Below are positions 7,915 to 17,258 of a DNA stretch of 64,000 nucleotides, piece after piece. Each line of letters opens with the position of its first letter. Position 1 is the first letter of the stretch. The translations under genes were made by a program, and so were the position numbers. The stretch lies in NCBI GenBank assembly GCA_934183255.1, contig CAKPSD010000001.1, positions 372,001-436,000 of the forward strand, read 5' to 3'. Origin of the DNA: an uncultured Bacilli bacterium (GTDB lineage Bacteria; Bacillota_I; Bacilli_A; RFN20; DUOF01). The notes under the pieces are model-generated. The model saw nothing but the letters and a program-made list of their open reading frames with translations. It ran no database searches and was not told the DNA's origin.

Positions 7915-8670
7915 ATGATAAAATTCAATTACAAAGATGTAGCAAAAGAGCAAGGTTGGTCGTTTGAAGCAATAAATCCTGTATGTGAGTATTCTAGTGA
8001 TTATTACTATTACAAAGAGGTAGCTAAAGAAATAACTCCTGATGTAGTAATGCTAGATATAGGATGTGGTAGTGCTGAAAAAGCATTTGGTTATTATGAA
8101 AATGCTAAAAAAATAATAATGTTAGATAATGAAGTAGAAATGTTAAAGAAGGCAAAAGAAAACTGCATTACTAAATTAAGCGAAAAGAATGCTAAAAAGT
8201 TTTCTTTTGATTTAGGTGATGGAACTACTAAGTTAAACTATCCTGATGAAACATTTGATTTAGTTGTGTCTAGACATTGTGGGGGAAACATAAATGAAAT
8301 CTTTAGAGTTTTGAAAAAAGGTGGTATTTATATTTCTGAAGACATTGATCACACAGATGCATTAGAATTGAAAGAATATTTTAAAAGAGGTCAAGGATAT
8401 GAGAATTTAAAGACTAATAATATTGAAAAGAGAAAAATATTAAACGAAAGTTTTGATGTTGGTTTTTCTAATATTGAACTTAAGAATTTCTACTATATTG
8501 AGTATTACCCTAATAAAGAACAATTAAAATATCTATTAACTCACACTCCAATACTTGAATATCTAGATGAAAGTGATGAAGAAACACTAGCTTCATACAT
8601 AAAGGATTATTCAACTGAAAAAGGAATAAAATTAGTAAGACGATTATATGCTTTTAAGCTTGTAAAATAA
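7915..8670 (+). CDS. Class I SAM-dependent methyltransferase
   Basis: A 251-residue cytoplasmic methyltransferase. Motif I is VVMLDIGCGSAE (Asp48, Gly50, Gly52), followed by the acidic loop IIMLDNEVEML, a motif IV-like FDLVVSRHCGG and LKKGGIYISEDID. The C-terminal part beyond 170 contains a variable substrate region. The substrate is unknown. The long structured leader with doubled ribosome sites resembles the arrangement upstream of ribosome-targeting-antibiotic resistance genes, so an RNA methyltransferase or antibiotic-inactivating role is possible but only inferred. Confidence 0.75.
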   Translation: MIKFNYKDVAKEQGWSFEAINPVCEYSSDYYYYKEVAKEITPDVVMLDIGCGSAEKAFGYYENAKKIIMLDNEVEMLKKAKENCITKLSEKNAKKFSFDLGDGTTKLNYPDETFDLVVSRHCGGNINEIFRVLKKGGIYISEDIDHTDALELKEYFKRGQGYENLKTNNIEKRKILNESFDVGFSNIELKNFYYIEYYPNKEQLKYLLTHTPILEYLDESDEETLASYIKDYSTEKGIKLVRRLYAFKLVK

Positions 8671-8697
8671 AAGGAAGTTTGCCCTTCCTTTTATTTT
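8668..8697. terminator. Bidirectional terminator
   Basis: AAAAGGAAG pairs with CTTCCTTTT around a six-base loop, followed by TATTTTAT. It overlaps the last bases of both convergent genes. Confidence 0.85.
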
Positions 8698-11234
8698 ATA
8701 ATTACAAATGTTTTTACTTCATGTAAATTATTATTTATATAATATTCTTTTGTATCTTCATATTCTAATACTGTGTTAAATAAAGTAAATTCTTTATTAT
8801 CTTTAGTAACTTTTACTTGATCAAATATATATGTATTTAAACAACTTACTAATATACCTTCGTCATAATAATCTTTATTTCCATCCAAGTTTTCTTTGAA
8901 TTCATTTACTGCATAAAGTCTATTAGAATCACTATTTATATTTATATACATATAAAGTTTATTATTTGAAGAAGTTAATACTTCTACACTTTCATAATTG
9001 CTACTTGTGACATGTATCCATTTATCACTTGAGTCTAGAACCATATCACTTTCACTTGTATTTCCTTCTAGATCTTTTAAAATATAGAATTCTATTTCAC
9101 TATTACTAGGATCTTTATATACTTCACTAAAATCCAATTTTTTCTTTTCTTTATTACCTTTTACTACAGCGTTATATCTAAGTATTAGAGTATCTTTATT
9201 TAATGGTGATATTTTATATGTTAACTCTAAAGGAGTTGATACTGCTTGTGATTGACTAACTGCGTATAACCCTATAGTTTCTAAAGTGTTACTGTTAGAT
9301 ATAACTTGTTTCCATTCTCTTCCATATATAAAACTATCATTATAATCTTCTGCTTTCATTTCTAATTCATATACAAATGTTTTTTCATTTTGTTTTAATA
9401 TATAATAGTAATGCGCATGATTTTCATTTTTAGTTATTTTATACCCATAAGCCGTTCTGTATGCTACTACATTACTTGTATCAGTATATAAAGTGTTAAT
9501 TACACCATACAATTCAGTTGTATCACTCATTAATTGATCTGTTGATGTTATTTTAAATGTAGCCACATCAAAATTATATAATTGTATAAGCTCTGAAATA
9601 TTTCTTGATAAGTCTTCTGTTCTATCACCTGCATTATTAGTTACAATTGCGCTCACTGTTAATCTTGAAAAATCATAAAATGAAGGAAATTTAACTTTTA
9701 ACGTTATTTCTTTTGTGCTAGTAGAACTAACTTCTTCATCTAATACCCAAACAAGTTTATTACTAAAGTTTACTAAAGGCGTATATAATGTATATGCATC
9801 TCTAACACTTACTTCTATATATTTATTAGATAAAACATCTTTTGAAATATTTAATGAATAAACATTATCCATATTAGTAGTATCAATATCAACATTTAAA
9901 ATAGCTCCACCATATATTGCCATTGCTTGGTTTGTATTATTATTTGCATAATAAGTAAACATTTTAGCAGGTTCTATTAAATCCTTTATATCATCATAAG
10001 TAAACCATACATATATTGTGTTATTAACTATTTTTGAATTAGATGATACTAAAGTAATGCTAGTATTTCCTAGTTTAACTTTAGTATTATTATAAATTTT
10101 TTGCATTGTTGCTTGGCTATAATTAATACCAAACATTGGTCTTATTCCAAATACGAATAATTTATCATTATTAATTATATCATTATTTTTCAAATCAAAT
10201 TTTGTAGTTTCTATTGTTTCTTCACCTATATACATTAAAGCCCCTCTATATCCCTCTTTTTGAGAATATGCACTTACATAAGGTAATCTTCCACTACCTG
10301 GGCCAGTTACTATTGTATTAGAATAATTTTGACCATTTATTTCTACATTTTCTCCATGTGTTGTACTAGATGTAGGCATATACCATTCTACTGTATAGTT
10401 TTTATCTAAATCATTATAAAAATCAATTGTAAAACTATCCGGATAATAAGATTCTACTTTATTTTCATTAGCATGTAATTCGTTATTTATTTTACTAGTT
10501 AATGAATATTTTTCTAATCTTATATAATTACTATTAGTATTAAAATACAAGCTTTGATCATTTAGAGTAATATTATATTTATCAATAAATTTATTATCAA
10601 ATTTTGCTACCACACTATTACCATATTCAAAAGTTACTTTTTTATTTGCAACAGTTAACTTTTTGTAATATTCATTGTTATTTAATAAATCTATAGTTTT
10701 TATTTTGGTAGTACTATTTTCAAAAGTTACTTCTTTTATTTCTTCATAAAATTTTACATTAGAGTTAAAATCATAAGTCATATTTAATTTAGTTTTTTCT
10801 AGCGAAGAAGCATCTACTTGTATATTAGTATCACTATTTACATTATTAATTGCATATCTAACAAATCTACCTTTTAATTCATCATTTTCAGTAAAACTTG
10901 TTACCAAAGTATGGTTACCATTTATGTTGACAACATACTTTTCTGTACTTTCATAACTTAATTCAGTATTATTTAATTTAACTTTTAAGTTATTTGAAGA
11001 GTACCCCTCAGGAATATATACTTCATAATAAGTTGATTCTCCTTTTTCAATTTGTGACATTGAATTTTTGAACATTCCATATATTATTTCGTTTGTTTCA
11101 TTGCTTGGTTGAGCAACATTTGCACTTAAAGAATAATATGTTGGGTTCTTATTTTTCCCACAACCTACTAGCACTAAAAGTGATGATACTATTAGACATA
11201 TACATGTAAAGAAACCTTTAATTTCTCTTTTCAT
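8691..11234 (-). CDS. Large surface lipoprotein of unknown function
   Basis: 847 residues from ATG 11234, which is preceded by AAGGGGAAA; the frame stays open another 54 codons upstream but that segment lacks a ribosome site and would bury the signal peptide. The signal peptide ends in LVLVGC with lipid Cys25. The rest is a long, Asn/Ser/Thr/Tyr-rich, beta-rich extracellular region with no recognised domain; several stretches look like repeated beta-sandwich modules. Likely a cell-surface exposed protein. Monocistronic, with terminator downstream. Confidence 0.65.
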   Translation of the reverse strand: MKREIKGFFTCICLIVSSLLVLVGCGKNKNPTYYSLSANVAQPSNETNEIIYGMFKNSMSQIEKGESTYYEVYIPEGYSSNNLKVKLNNTELSYESTEKYVVNINGNHTLVTSFTENDELKGRFVRYAINNVNSDTNIQVDASSLEKTKLNMTYDFNSNVKFYEEIKEVTFENSTTKIKTIDLLNNNEYYKKLTVANKKVTFEYGNSVVAKFDNKFIDKYNITLNDQSLYFNTNSNYIRLEKYSLTSKINNELHANENKVESYYPDSFTIDFYNDLDKNYTVEWYMPTSSTTHGENVEINGQNYSNTIVTGPGSGRLPYVSAYSQKEGYRGALMYIGEETIETTKFDLKNNDIINNDKLFVFGIRPMFGINYSQATMQKIYNNTKVKLGNTSITLVSSNSKIVNNTIYVWFTYDDIKDLIEPAKMFTYYANNNTNQAMAIYGGAILNVDIDTTNMDNVYSLNISKDVLSNKYIEVSVRDAYTLYTPLVNFSNKLVWVLDEEVSSTSTKEITLKVKFPSFYDFSRLTVSAIVTNNAGDRTEDLSRNISELIQLYNFDVATFKITSTDQLMSDTTELYGVINTLYTDTSNVVAYRTAYGYKITKNENHAHYYYILKQNEKTFVYELEMKAEDYNDSFIYGREWKQVISNSNTLETIGLYAVSQSQAVSTPLELTYKISPLNKDTLILRYNAVVKGNKEKKKLDFSEVYKDPSNSEIEFYILKDLEGNTSESDMVLDSSDKWIHVTSSNYESVEVLTSSNNKLYMYININSDSNRLYAVNEFKENLDGNKDYYDEGILVSCLNTYIFDQVKVTKDNKEFTLFNTVLEYEDTKEYYINNNLHEVKTFVIIK

Positions 11235-11451
11235 TATAATTTCCCCTTTCTTGTTATTTTTAGTATAACATATAAATTTATATAAAATCATTGTTTTAAC
11301 TATAAAATATAAAGTTAGCAGTTTTATGATAATTAAACAATTTAATAACGTGTTATAAATTATACTTATATCAATTATAAAATATTTGTTATTCAAATTA
11401 TGTCATCGTTTATCTATAATAACTTCGTAAGCAAGAAAAGGAGATGGAGTT

Positions 11452-11964
11452 ATGGAGTTCTTGTCACAAGAAAAAAATGAAAATTTTTATTACGATGGAA
11501 AGGATAGTTGGTTTAACGTTAACACTAATGAACGTGTTATGAAAGAAGTTAGTTTTGAACCATATAGAGGTGATGAAGCATCTATTAGGTTTTACTCAAC
11601 TGGTGCATTAGTTACTTACAAAATATTTAATTTTCTTAAGATTTATTTTGTTAGAAATGATGGTAAAAGATTGTTTAACTTTGAGCCAGAAGATGTTCAC
11701 AAAATGGAAAAACGTTTTACTTATGTTGCAGGATATGGTTGTGGGACTGGCGTATTATTAAGTTTGCAATATGAAGATAACAGTAGCCACTATGAATATC
11801 ACACTTATGGTGGTGTTGTAATTAGATCAAATGATTTTTGTGATTTAGTTAAAAAGGTTAATAAATTTGAAGAAAAAATGAATGTGTATTATAGTGAAGC
11901 AAACAAGAAAAAAGAAATTTTAAAAAAAATAGAAGAAGAAAATAATAAAGGAAAGAGGATATAA
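11452..11964 (+). CDS. Unknown protein, first of a tandem paralogous pair
   Basis: 170 residues, no recognised family. It begins MEFLSQEKNENFYYDGK and shares with the next gene an FYSSG/FYSTGAL motif near residue 48, a central YGCGTGVLLSLQY (next gene YVCGTGILVAYQC), an EYHTYGGVVI/TYHTYTGMLI strand, and a charged C-terminal helix. No signal peptide or membrane segment, so probably cytoplasmic. It has a GGAG site and is two bases from the second copy. Confidence 0.55.
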   Translation: MEFLSQEKNENFYYDGKDSWFNVNTNERVMKEVSFEPYRGDEASIRFYSTGALVTYKIFNFLKIYFVRNDGKRLFNFEPEDVHKMEKRFTYVAGYGCGTGVLLSLQYEDNSSHYEYHTYGGVVIRSNDFCDLVKKVNKFEEKMNVYYSEANKKKEILKKIEEENNKGKRI

Positions 11965-11966
11965 TT

Positions 11967-12494
11967 ATGAAATTTTTAAAACAAGAAGAAAACAAACATT
12001 TTTATTATAGTGGTAAAGGAAATTTATTTTGCACTAATTCAGAAAATTGTATAGCACATATAAAAGATGAGAGTGAATTAAAGGATAAAGAAATAGATAA
12101 AGTGACATTTTATTCATCTGGTGCATTACTAAAAACAAAAACTGAAGAAACATTAGAATACTTATTTGTTCAAAATAATGCAGAGAGAACTTTCTCTTTG
12201 TATGTTGATAATTGGAATGAAAAAGAGTGTCCTTTTTATGAGATTAAACCATATGTGTGTGGAACTGGCATTTTAGTAGCTTATCAATGTTTTAGTGGTG
12301 AGACAAATTATACATACCATACATATACAGGAATGCTAATTAAAGATAAAGACTTTGATTCTATAATTAAAAGAATTGATAAATATGAAGATAGAATTGG
12401 AGTATGCTTTAATGATGTTAATGAAACTAAAGAAGTTATTAAATTAGTAAAAAAAGATTGTGAAAAATTAAAAAGCAAAAATAAGACAAGATAG
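11967..12494 (+). CDS. Unknown protein, second of a tandem paralogous pair
   Basis: 175 residues, diverged duplicate of the preceding gene: MKFLKQEENKHFYYSGK, FYSSGALL, GTGILVAYQ and YHTYTGML line up in order with the first copy. The overall identity looks low, so duplication is old. The pair is one transcription unit ended by a strong terminator. Function unknown. Confidence 0.55.
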   Translation: MKFLKQEENKHFYYSGKGNLFCTNSENCIAHIKDESELKDKEIDKVTFYSSGALLKTKTEETLEYLFVQNNAERTFSLYVDNWNEKECPFYEIKPYVCGTGILVAYQCFSGETNYTYHTYTGMLIKDKDFDSIIKRIDKYEDRIGVCFNDVNETKEVIKLVKKDCEKLKSKNKTR

Positions 12495-12495
12495 T

Positions 12496-12522
12496 AAAAA
12501 GGTATGAGAGTCATACCTTTTT
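12496..12522. terminator. Bidirectional terminator
   Basis: AAAAAGGTATGA pairs perfectly with TCATACCTTTTT around GAG. It ends the paralogue pair and the convergent LysR gene. Confidence 0.9.
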
Positions 12523-13399
12523 ATTCATTTATTATATCCACAAATTTATTTAAAACTTTATTAGATGTTTCTTTACTAGTTAAGCATATTATTTTTCTAG
12601 CACATATAGTTAAACTTGGAAATATTACACTTACATTGTCCTTACCTATAACATCTTTATAATACTCAATATTTACAAAAGCCATACCATAGCCTTTTTT
12701 TACAAATTCATATAATAATATATAATTATCTAATTCATATTTAGGTTTTAGCTTAATATGTTCTTTTTCAAAAAAGTTATCTATTGTAATTCTCGAATTA
12801 TTATTAATACTAGGTAACATTAATTCATTAATTGGAAATTTATTTAATTCTATGTTATTAGAGTTATATTTTTCTTTATATTTTTTATTACCTATTAATT
12901 TATACTCTATATCAAATTGCTTTATTAAGTTAAAATCTTTTTCTCTATCATTTTTATCTACAAATATGATATCTAAGTCATTATTATATAACCTTTCAAT
13001 TAATTTATCTTTTGTTCCTCTTTGCATAACTATTTGAATATTAGGATATTTATTAACAAACTTAGTTAAGTATTCTAAAACAATTTGATTTATATTTGAA
13101 CTAGATGTGCCTATTCTTAGGGAGCCTTCTTCTAGTTTATTATATCTTTCAGCGCTTTTTTCTATATCATCTAACTCTTCAATTACATTTTTAACCTTAT
13201 TGTATAGAATTTTACCATAACTTGTTAGTTCTACGCCTTTACTTTTTCTTATAAATAGTTTTTGATTTAGTTCCTTTTCTAATTCTTTTATAGAGAATGA
13301 TACTGCTGGTTGAGATGTATATAATATTTCGCTTGCTTTAGATAAGTTTTTTTCTTTTGCTACATGATAAAACACTCTATATAAATTATAATTAGTCAT
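12521..13399 (-). CDS. LysR-family transcriptional regulator
   Basis: 292 residues. The N-terminal winged helix-turn-helix is typical (YHVAKEKNLSKASEILYTSQPAVSF in pieces, residues 8-35, then LEKELNQKLFIRKSKGVELT). It is followed by a linker helix and a periplasmic-binding-like effector domain (about 90-290). The ligand and target are unknown. No obviously divergent partner operon: the plus-strand neighbour at 13558 encodes a small membrane protein and could be its target. Confidence 0.88.
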   Translation of the reverse strand: MTNYNLYRVFYHVAKEKNLSKASEILYTSQPAVSFSIKELEKELNQKLFIRKSKGVELTSYGKILYNKVKNVIEELDDIEKSAERYNKLEEGSLRIGTSSSNINQIVLEYLTKFVNKYPNIQIVMQRGTKDKLIERLYNNDLDIIFVDKNDREKDFNLIKQFDIEYKLIGNKKYKEKYNSNNIELNKFPINELMLPSINNNSRITIDNFFEKEHIKLKPKYELDNYILLYEFVKKGYGMAFVNIEYYKDVIGKDNVSVIFPSLTICARKIICLTSKETSNKVLNKFVDIINE

Positions 13400-13557
13400 A
13401 AATTTTTCTTATATCTCCTTTTGATAACACTTTTTATTTATTATAACAATGTTGCTTTAAATATCAATGCAATATATCTTTTTAATATTATTTAATTTAC
13501 ATATTTAATATAAATGTCTATAATTTAATTACATTAGTAAAAGGAGGAAAAGTATTT

Positions 13558-13992
13558 ATGAAACTAGATATAGAGGAGTTAAAAAGCGAAAATATAGATT
13601 CTTTAAATGAAGCTGAGCTTAATTCTTTAAAATTAAAACTTAACAATAATATATATGCTTCTGAAAAAATAGCCAAGATTAGTCTTTATAAATTTATTTA
13701 TAATACTTTAGGATATATTGCAGGCCTTACTATTGGTGCATGTATTGGTAGAATTATGTTGAATCACATTTATAATGGTTCTTTTTATATTAAAGATTAT
13801 ATGTTTAACATTATATTAGCAGTAATATTAACTATATTAACTATTATTAGTCACGTAGCACTTTATAAATCAAAAGCATATAGTAAGAATCTTAAAACTG
13901 TTTGTTCAAATAAAATTGATGAGATTGATAAGAAATTATATTCTATAAAATTAAATAGTGAAAATTCTAATAATCAAAAAGAAGCAAATTAA
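13558..13992 (+). CDS. Small two-helix membrane protein of unknown function
   Basis: 144 residues. It has a charged cytoplasmic N-terminus, two hydrophobic helices at about 47-70 (a Gly-rich ILGYIAGLTIGACIG-like stretch) and 84-104, and a basic helical C-terminal tail. An AAAGGAGG site precedes ATG 13558. It is divergent from the LysR gene. No family recognised. Confidence 0.55.
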   Translation: MKLDIEELKSENIDSLNEAELNSLKLKLNNNIYASEKIAKISLYKFIYNTLGYIAGLTIGACIGRIMLNHIYNGSFYIKDYMFNIILAVILTILTIISHVALYKSKAYSKNLKTVCSNKIDEIDKKLYSIKLNSENSNNQKEAN

Positions 13993-14006
13993 TGCTTCTT
14001 TTTTTT
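13976..14006 (+). terminator. Terminator overlapping end of the small membrane protein gene
   Basis: AAAAAGAAGCA and TGCTTCTTTTTTTT form an 11-base stem with a T tract. The stem begins inside the last codons. Confidence 0.85.
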
Positions 14007-14025
14007 GTAATCCATATTAAAGATT

Positions 14026-15438
14026 TTATTTATTTTCTAATTCTTTTATTTCTTCAATTGACTCTACATTTTTAAGTTTTCTTTGCATTGCTCTTGTTCT
14101 AGTGCCTACTAGTTTTTCTAGTTCATCTCCTGCTTGATTGAATTTCTTTTGTGTTTTATCTAGAGCATCTGCGAATGTATCGAATTCTGTTTTAATTGAT
14201 GTTAATAGCTTGAATACATCTGCACTCTTCTTTTGAATGACTAGTGATTTAAAGCCCATTTGTAAAGCATTTAGTAAAGCTGAGAATGTAGAAGGTCCTG
14301 TTACACTTACATTATAGTTTCTTTGTAATTCTTCAAATAATCCCATATTTATTACTTCTGCATATAAGCCCTCAATTGGTAAAAACATAATAGCAAACGC
14401 AGTAGTATTTGGAGCATCTATATATTTACTTGAAATATCTTTAGCAAACGTTATTATATTCGCTTTTAATTCTTTTCTAGCTGCTTCTACCCCATCTTTA
14501 TCTGCTTTATCTATTGCTTCTTGTATACGATGATATGCTTCTGTTGGAAATTTAGAATCTACTGGTAAATAGATACTTTCTCCATCTTTACTACCAGGCA
14601 TTTTAATAGCAAATTCCACTCTATCATTTGAACCTGCTTTAGTTATAACATTTTCTTCATATTGATCTTTAGTTAATATTTCTCTTATTAAATTACCTAA
14701 AATAACTTCTCCTACTATTCCCTTAGTTTTAACATTTGCTAAAACATTTTTCAAAGAGCTAACATCTGTTGCTAAGCCTTTTATTTCGCCTATTGCTTGA
14801 TTTACTCCACTTATTTGTTCTAATACATTTTTAAATGAATTATTTAATCTTTCTTCTAATGTTTTTTTCAAATTATCATCTACAACATTTTGAATCTTTT
14901 CTAATTTTTCATTATTATCTTTTCTAATATTATCCATATTATCTTTTATTAATTTAGAAAATTCATCTAATTTATCTTTTATATCTTTGATAGATTTATC
15001 ATTATTTTTACCTATTAATTCATTAATATCTTTAAATGCATTATTAAGTTTTCCTATTTCTTCATCTTGTCCTTTTTTGATAGTGTTCTCAAAATTTTTC
15101 ATAGAATCATTAATAGTCTTAATGTTACTTGTATTATTTTCTAACATTTTAATTTGGAATTCTTTATTCTCTTTGTTTAATTTATCTATTTCTTCTTTTA
15201 ATTCTTTTAGTTTGTCATTTATTTGTTCTATGAAGTTTCTGTTTTGAGCCATTACACTATTAACTATTGCAGTAGTAATACTAGTATAAGACTCCATTAC
15301 CACTTTCTTTATTTCATTTATATCATTATTAGATAAAGCACTATTATTAGATTTACTATTTTTATTTAAATTAAATAAGATTATTAGATTAACTCCTGCT
15401 AGTAATATAACTACAATTATTAAAATATTTGTTATCAT
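14026..15438 (-). CDS. rmuC: RmuC-family DNA recombination protein
   Basis: 470 residues with the family layout: an N-terminal membrane helix (2-22), a long coiled coil (about 45-215), then the RmuC core containing KGIVGEVILGNLIREIL, LPVDSKFPTEAYHR and FLPIEGLYAEV, typical of the restriction-endonuclease-like core. RmuC limits DNA inversions and rearrangements; the biochemical activity is not settled. The nudix gene ends 12 bases upstream of the start, so they are co-transcribed. Confidence 0.9.
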   Translation of the reverse strand: MITNILIIVVILLAGVNLIILFNLNKNSKSNNSALSNNDINEIKKVVMESYTSITTAIVNSVMAQNRNFIEQINDKLKELKEEIDKLNKENKEFQIKMLENNTSNIKTINDSMKNFENTIKKGQDEEIGKLNNAFKDINELIGKNNDKSIKDIKDKLDEFSKLIKDNMDNIRKDNNEKLEKIQNVVDDNLKKTLEERLNNSFKNVLEQISGVNQAIGEIKGLATDVSSLKNVLANVKTKGIVGEVILGNLIREILTKDQYEENVITKAGSNDRVEFAIKMPGSKDGESIYLPVDSKFPTEAYHRIQEAIDKADKDGVEAARKELKANIITFAKDISSKYIDAPNTTAFAIMFLPIEGLYAEVINMGLFEELQRNYNVSVTGPSTFSALLNALQMGFKSLVIQKKSADVFKLLTSIKTEFDTFADALDKTQKKFNQAGDELEKLVGTRTRAMQRKLKNVESIEEIKELENK

Positions 15439-15449
15439 AAATTTACCCC

Positions 15450-15851
15450 CTACCTTATACTTCTAGATTTTTGTAACAACTGAGCAACTATTTTTTTATC
15501 TGCATCAGCAAAATCCATTTTACTTAACTCTTCTATTTTTACCCATTTAGAATCCATATGCTCTTTTAATTCTAAATTTCCATTTATGATAGAGCATAAA
15601 TACACCGGCATTGTTAAATGAAACTCTTGATAGTCATGTTCAACTGTCATTAAATATTTATCAGGATTAATATAAGTATTTAATTCTTCTTTAATTTCTC
15701 TAATTAAAGCTTCCTCATTACTTTCGCCTTTTTCTATTCCTCCACCTGGAAATTCCCATTTACCTCCATGATCATCATTTATTTTTCTTTGTGCACAAAA
15801 TACTTTATCATGTTTTAAGATAACTGCTGCCACTGCATTTACTACTTTCAT
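15450..15851 (-). CDS. Nudix hydrolase (MutT-like, putative 8-oxo-dGTP diphosphatase)
   Basis: 133 residues. The Nudix box runs from Gly37 (GGIEKGESNEEALIREI, then KEEL) with Glu43, Arg51, Glu52, Glu55 and Glu56 all in place. The start VVNAVAAVILKHDKVFCAQR and the WEFPGGG turn are typical of MutT/YvcI-type sanitising enzymes that degrade oxidised nucleotides. It is first gene of a unit with rmuC, a plausible genome-maintenance pairing. Confidence 0.88.
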   Translation of the reverse strand: MKVVNAVAAVILKHDKVFCAQRKINDDHGGKWEFPGGGIEKGESNEEALIREIKEELNTYINPDKYLMTVEHDYQEFHLTMPVYLCSIINGNLELKEHMDSKWVKIEELSKMDFADADKKIVAQLLQKSRSIR

Positions 15852-15890
15852 ACTATCACCACTTTTAGTATAACAAATTGTAATATTTTT

Positions 15891-17135
15891 TTATAGTTTT
15901 ATCTTAGAAAGTATTATTGATATAAAATTATTATTTAATTCACTAATAGCAAAACATTTCTTTCCTATATCTTTAATGGAAGCCCCTATATGATATAGTT
16001 TTATGTTATCTATTATTAAAAATCTATCATGAAATGAACTATTATAAATAATATTTATTTTTCCATATTGTTTATTAAACTTATTTATTGTTGTTTCATT
16101 TAACACTGATTCTATATATTCTTTATTAGTTATTATAGTTATAATTACATTATTATTTTTATAACTTAAAATATCTAATGTTTCTTTTCCAATATAATTA
16201 TCTATTAAAACTATTTTACTATTTGCTTTTTTTATTATTTCTATTATCTTACTATGTGCATCATAGAACTCTCCATTAAAGAAAATTGATTCTTTATTAT
16301 CTTTGTTTTTTATTTCTACTTTTTCTAGTCTTTTATCAAAGATATCCATTCTATTATTTATGCTTATAACACTTGTCATTAACTCTTTATAATTATCATT
16401 ATATTGAGTTACTCTTTTTTCATCTATTACAAAACCTTTCATTAAATATTGTTTTAATACTTTATTAGCCCATTTTCTAAAAAATATTCCTTTTTGGGAG
16501 TTTATTCTATAGCCTATAGAAATAATCATATCTAAGTTATAATTTATTATTTCTCTTACTACTTCTCTTTCATTTTCTATTTGAACTGTCAAAATTTTCT
16601 TGACAGTTGCCCCATCTAACTCACCTTCATTTAATATATTATTTGCATGAAAACTTATGTTTTGTTTCGTTGTTTCAAATAGAACAGTCAATTGATTTTG
16701 TGATAGCCAGAATGTATCTTCACTTGGGCTAATTCGCACTTCTAATCTAACATTACCATCATTAAAAACCTCGATAGGAAGCCACTTTTCGCTATTTTTA
16801 TTTCTTAATTCATTTAATAAGTTCTTACTAAAGTTTATAAAGTCTTTTGTTATATCTACATTTATTTTATAACCTATTTTTTCTATTACTTCTAGTGAAT
16901 AATGTTTCTTATAATATGTTCTTCCTTTAACGACCATATGTGCTAATTTAGCACAACATCTATCACTATTTGGAATGTTTTGCTTAATAATTCTACCTAT
17001 CCACGATCTTTCTATTTTATATAATTTAGACAGATCATCTTGGTTCAGCCACACGCTTTCATAATCTAAATCTACTTTTACTTCTAATTCCATTTCATCA
17101 TTTTTATATACTTCTTTTATATATTCTTTATTCAT
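15891..17135 (-). CDS. Duplicated RhuM-like domains fused to a PLD-like C-terminal domain
   Basis: 414 residues. Residues about 1-115 are a diverged RhuM-like module (LEVKVDLDYESVWLNQDDL). Residues 120-245 are a second, better preserved RhuM module: LEVRISPSEDTFWLSQNQL, TTKQNISFH, then NYNLDMIISIGYR, FFRKWANKVLKQYL. Residues 284-414 form a phospholipase D-like domain with SSFHDRFLIID (His369, Asp370) and YHIGASIKD, an incomplete HKD motif. RhuM-type proteins occur in accessory regions; PLD-like domains can be nucleases. A defence or DNA-binding role is inferred. Start behind GGAG at 17135. Confidence 0.65.
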   Translation of the reverse strand: MNKEYIKEVYKNDEMELEVKVDLDYESVWLNQDDLSKLYKIERSWIGRIIKQNIPNSDRCCAKLAHMVVKGRTYYKKHYSLEVIEKIGYKINVDITKDFINFSKNLLNELRNKNSEKWLPIEVFNDGNVRLEVRISPSEDTFWLSQNQLTVLFETTKQNISFHANNILNEGELDGATVKKILTVQIENEREVVREIINYNLDMIISIGYRINSQKGIFFRKWANKVLKQYLMKGFVIDEKRVTQYNDNYKELMTSVISINNRMDIFDKRLEKVEIKNKDNKESIFFNGEFYDAHSKIIEIIKKANSKIVLIDNYIGKETLDILSYKNNNVIITIITNKEYIESVLNETTINKFNKQYGKINIIYNSSFHDRFLIIDNIKLYHIGASIKDIGKKCFAISELNNNFISIILSKIKL

Positions 17136-17258
17136 TAAACAAGTCTCCTTTATATAATCTATACAATCAACTCATCTATTTTTATTTAATTTTTTCTAAA
17201 AAAATAAAAATTAATGAATATATATGATAGTATAAAAATAAATGGAGGTATGTTTATT

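Noticed and set aside
8691..11396. Longer 901-residue version of the large lipoprotein
   Set aside because: The extra 54 codons have no ribosome site and would place a second hydrophobic segment before a clear lipoprotein signal peptide starting at 11234.
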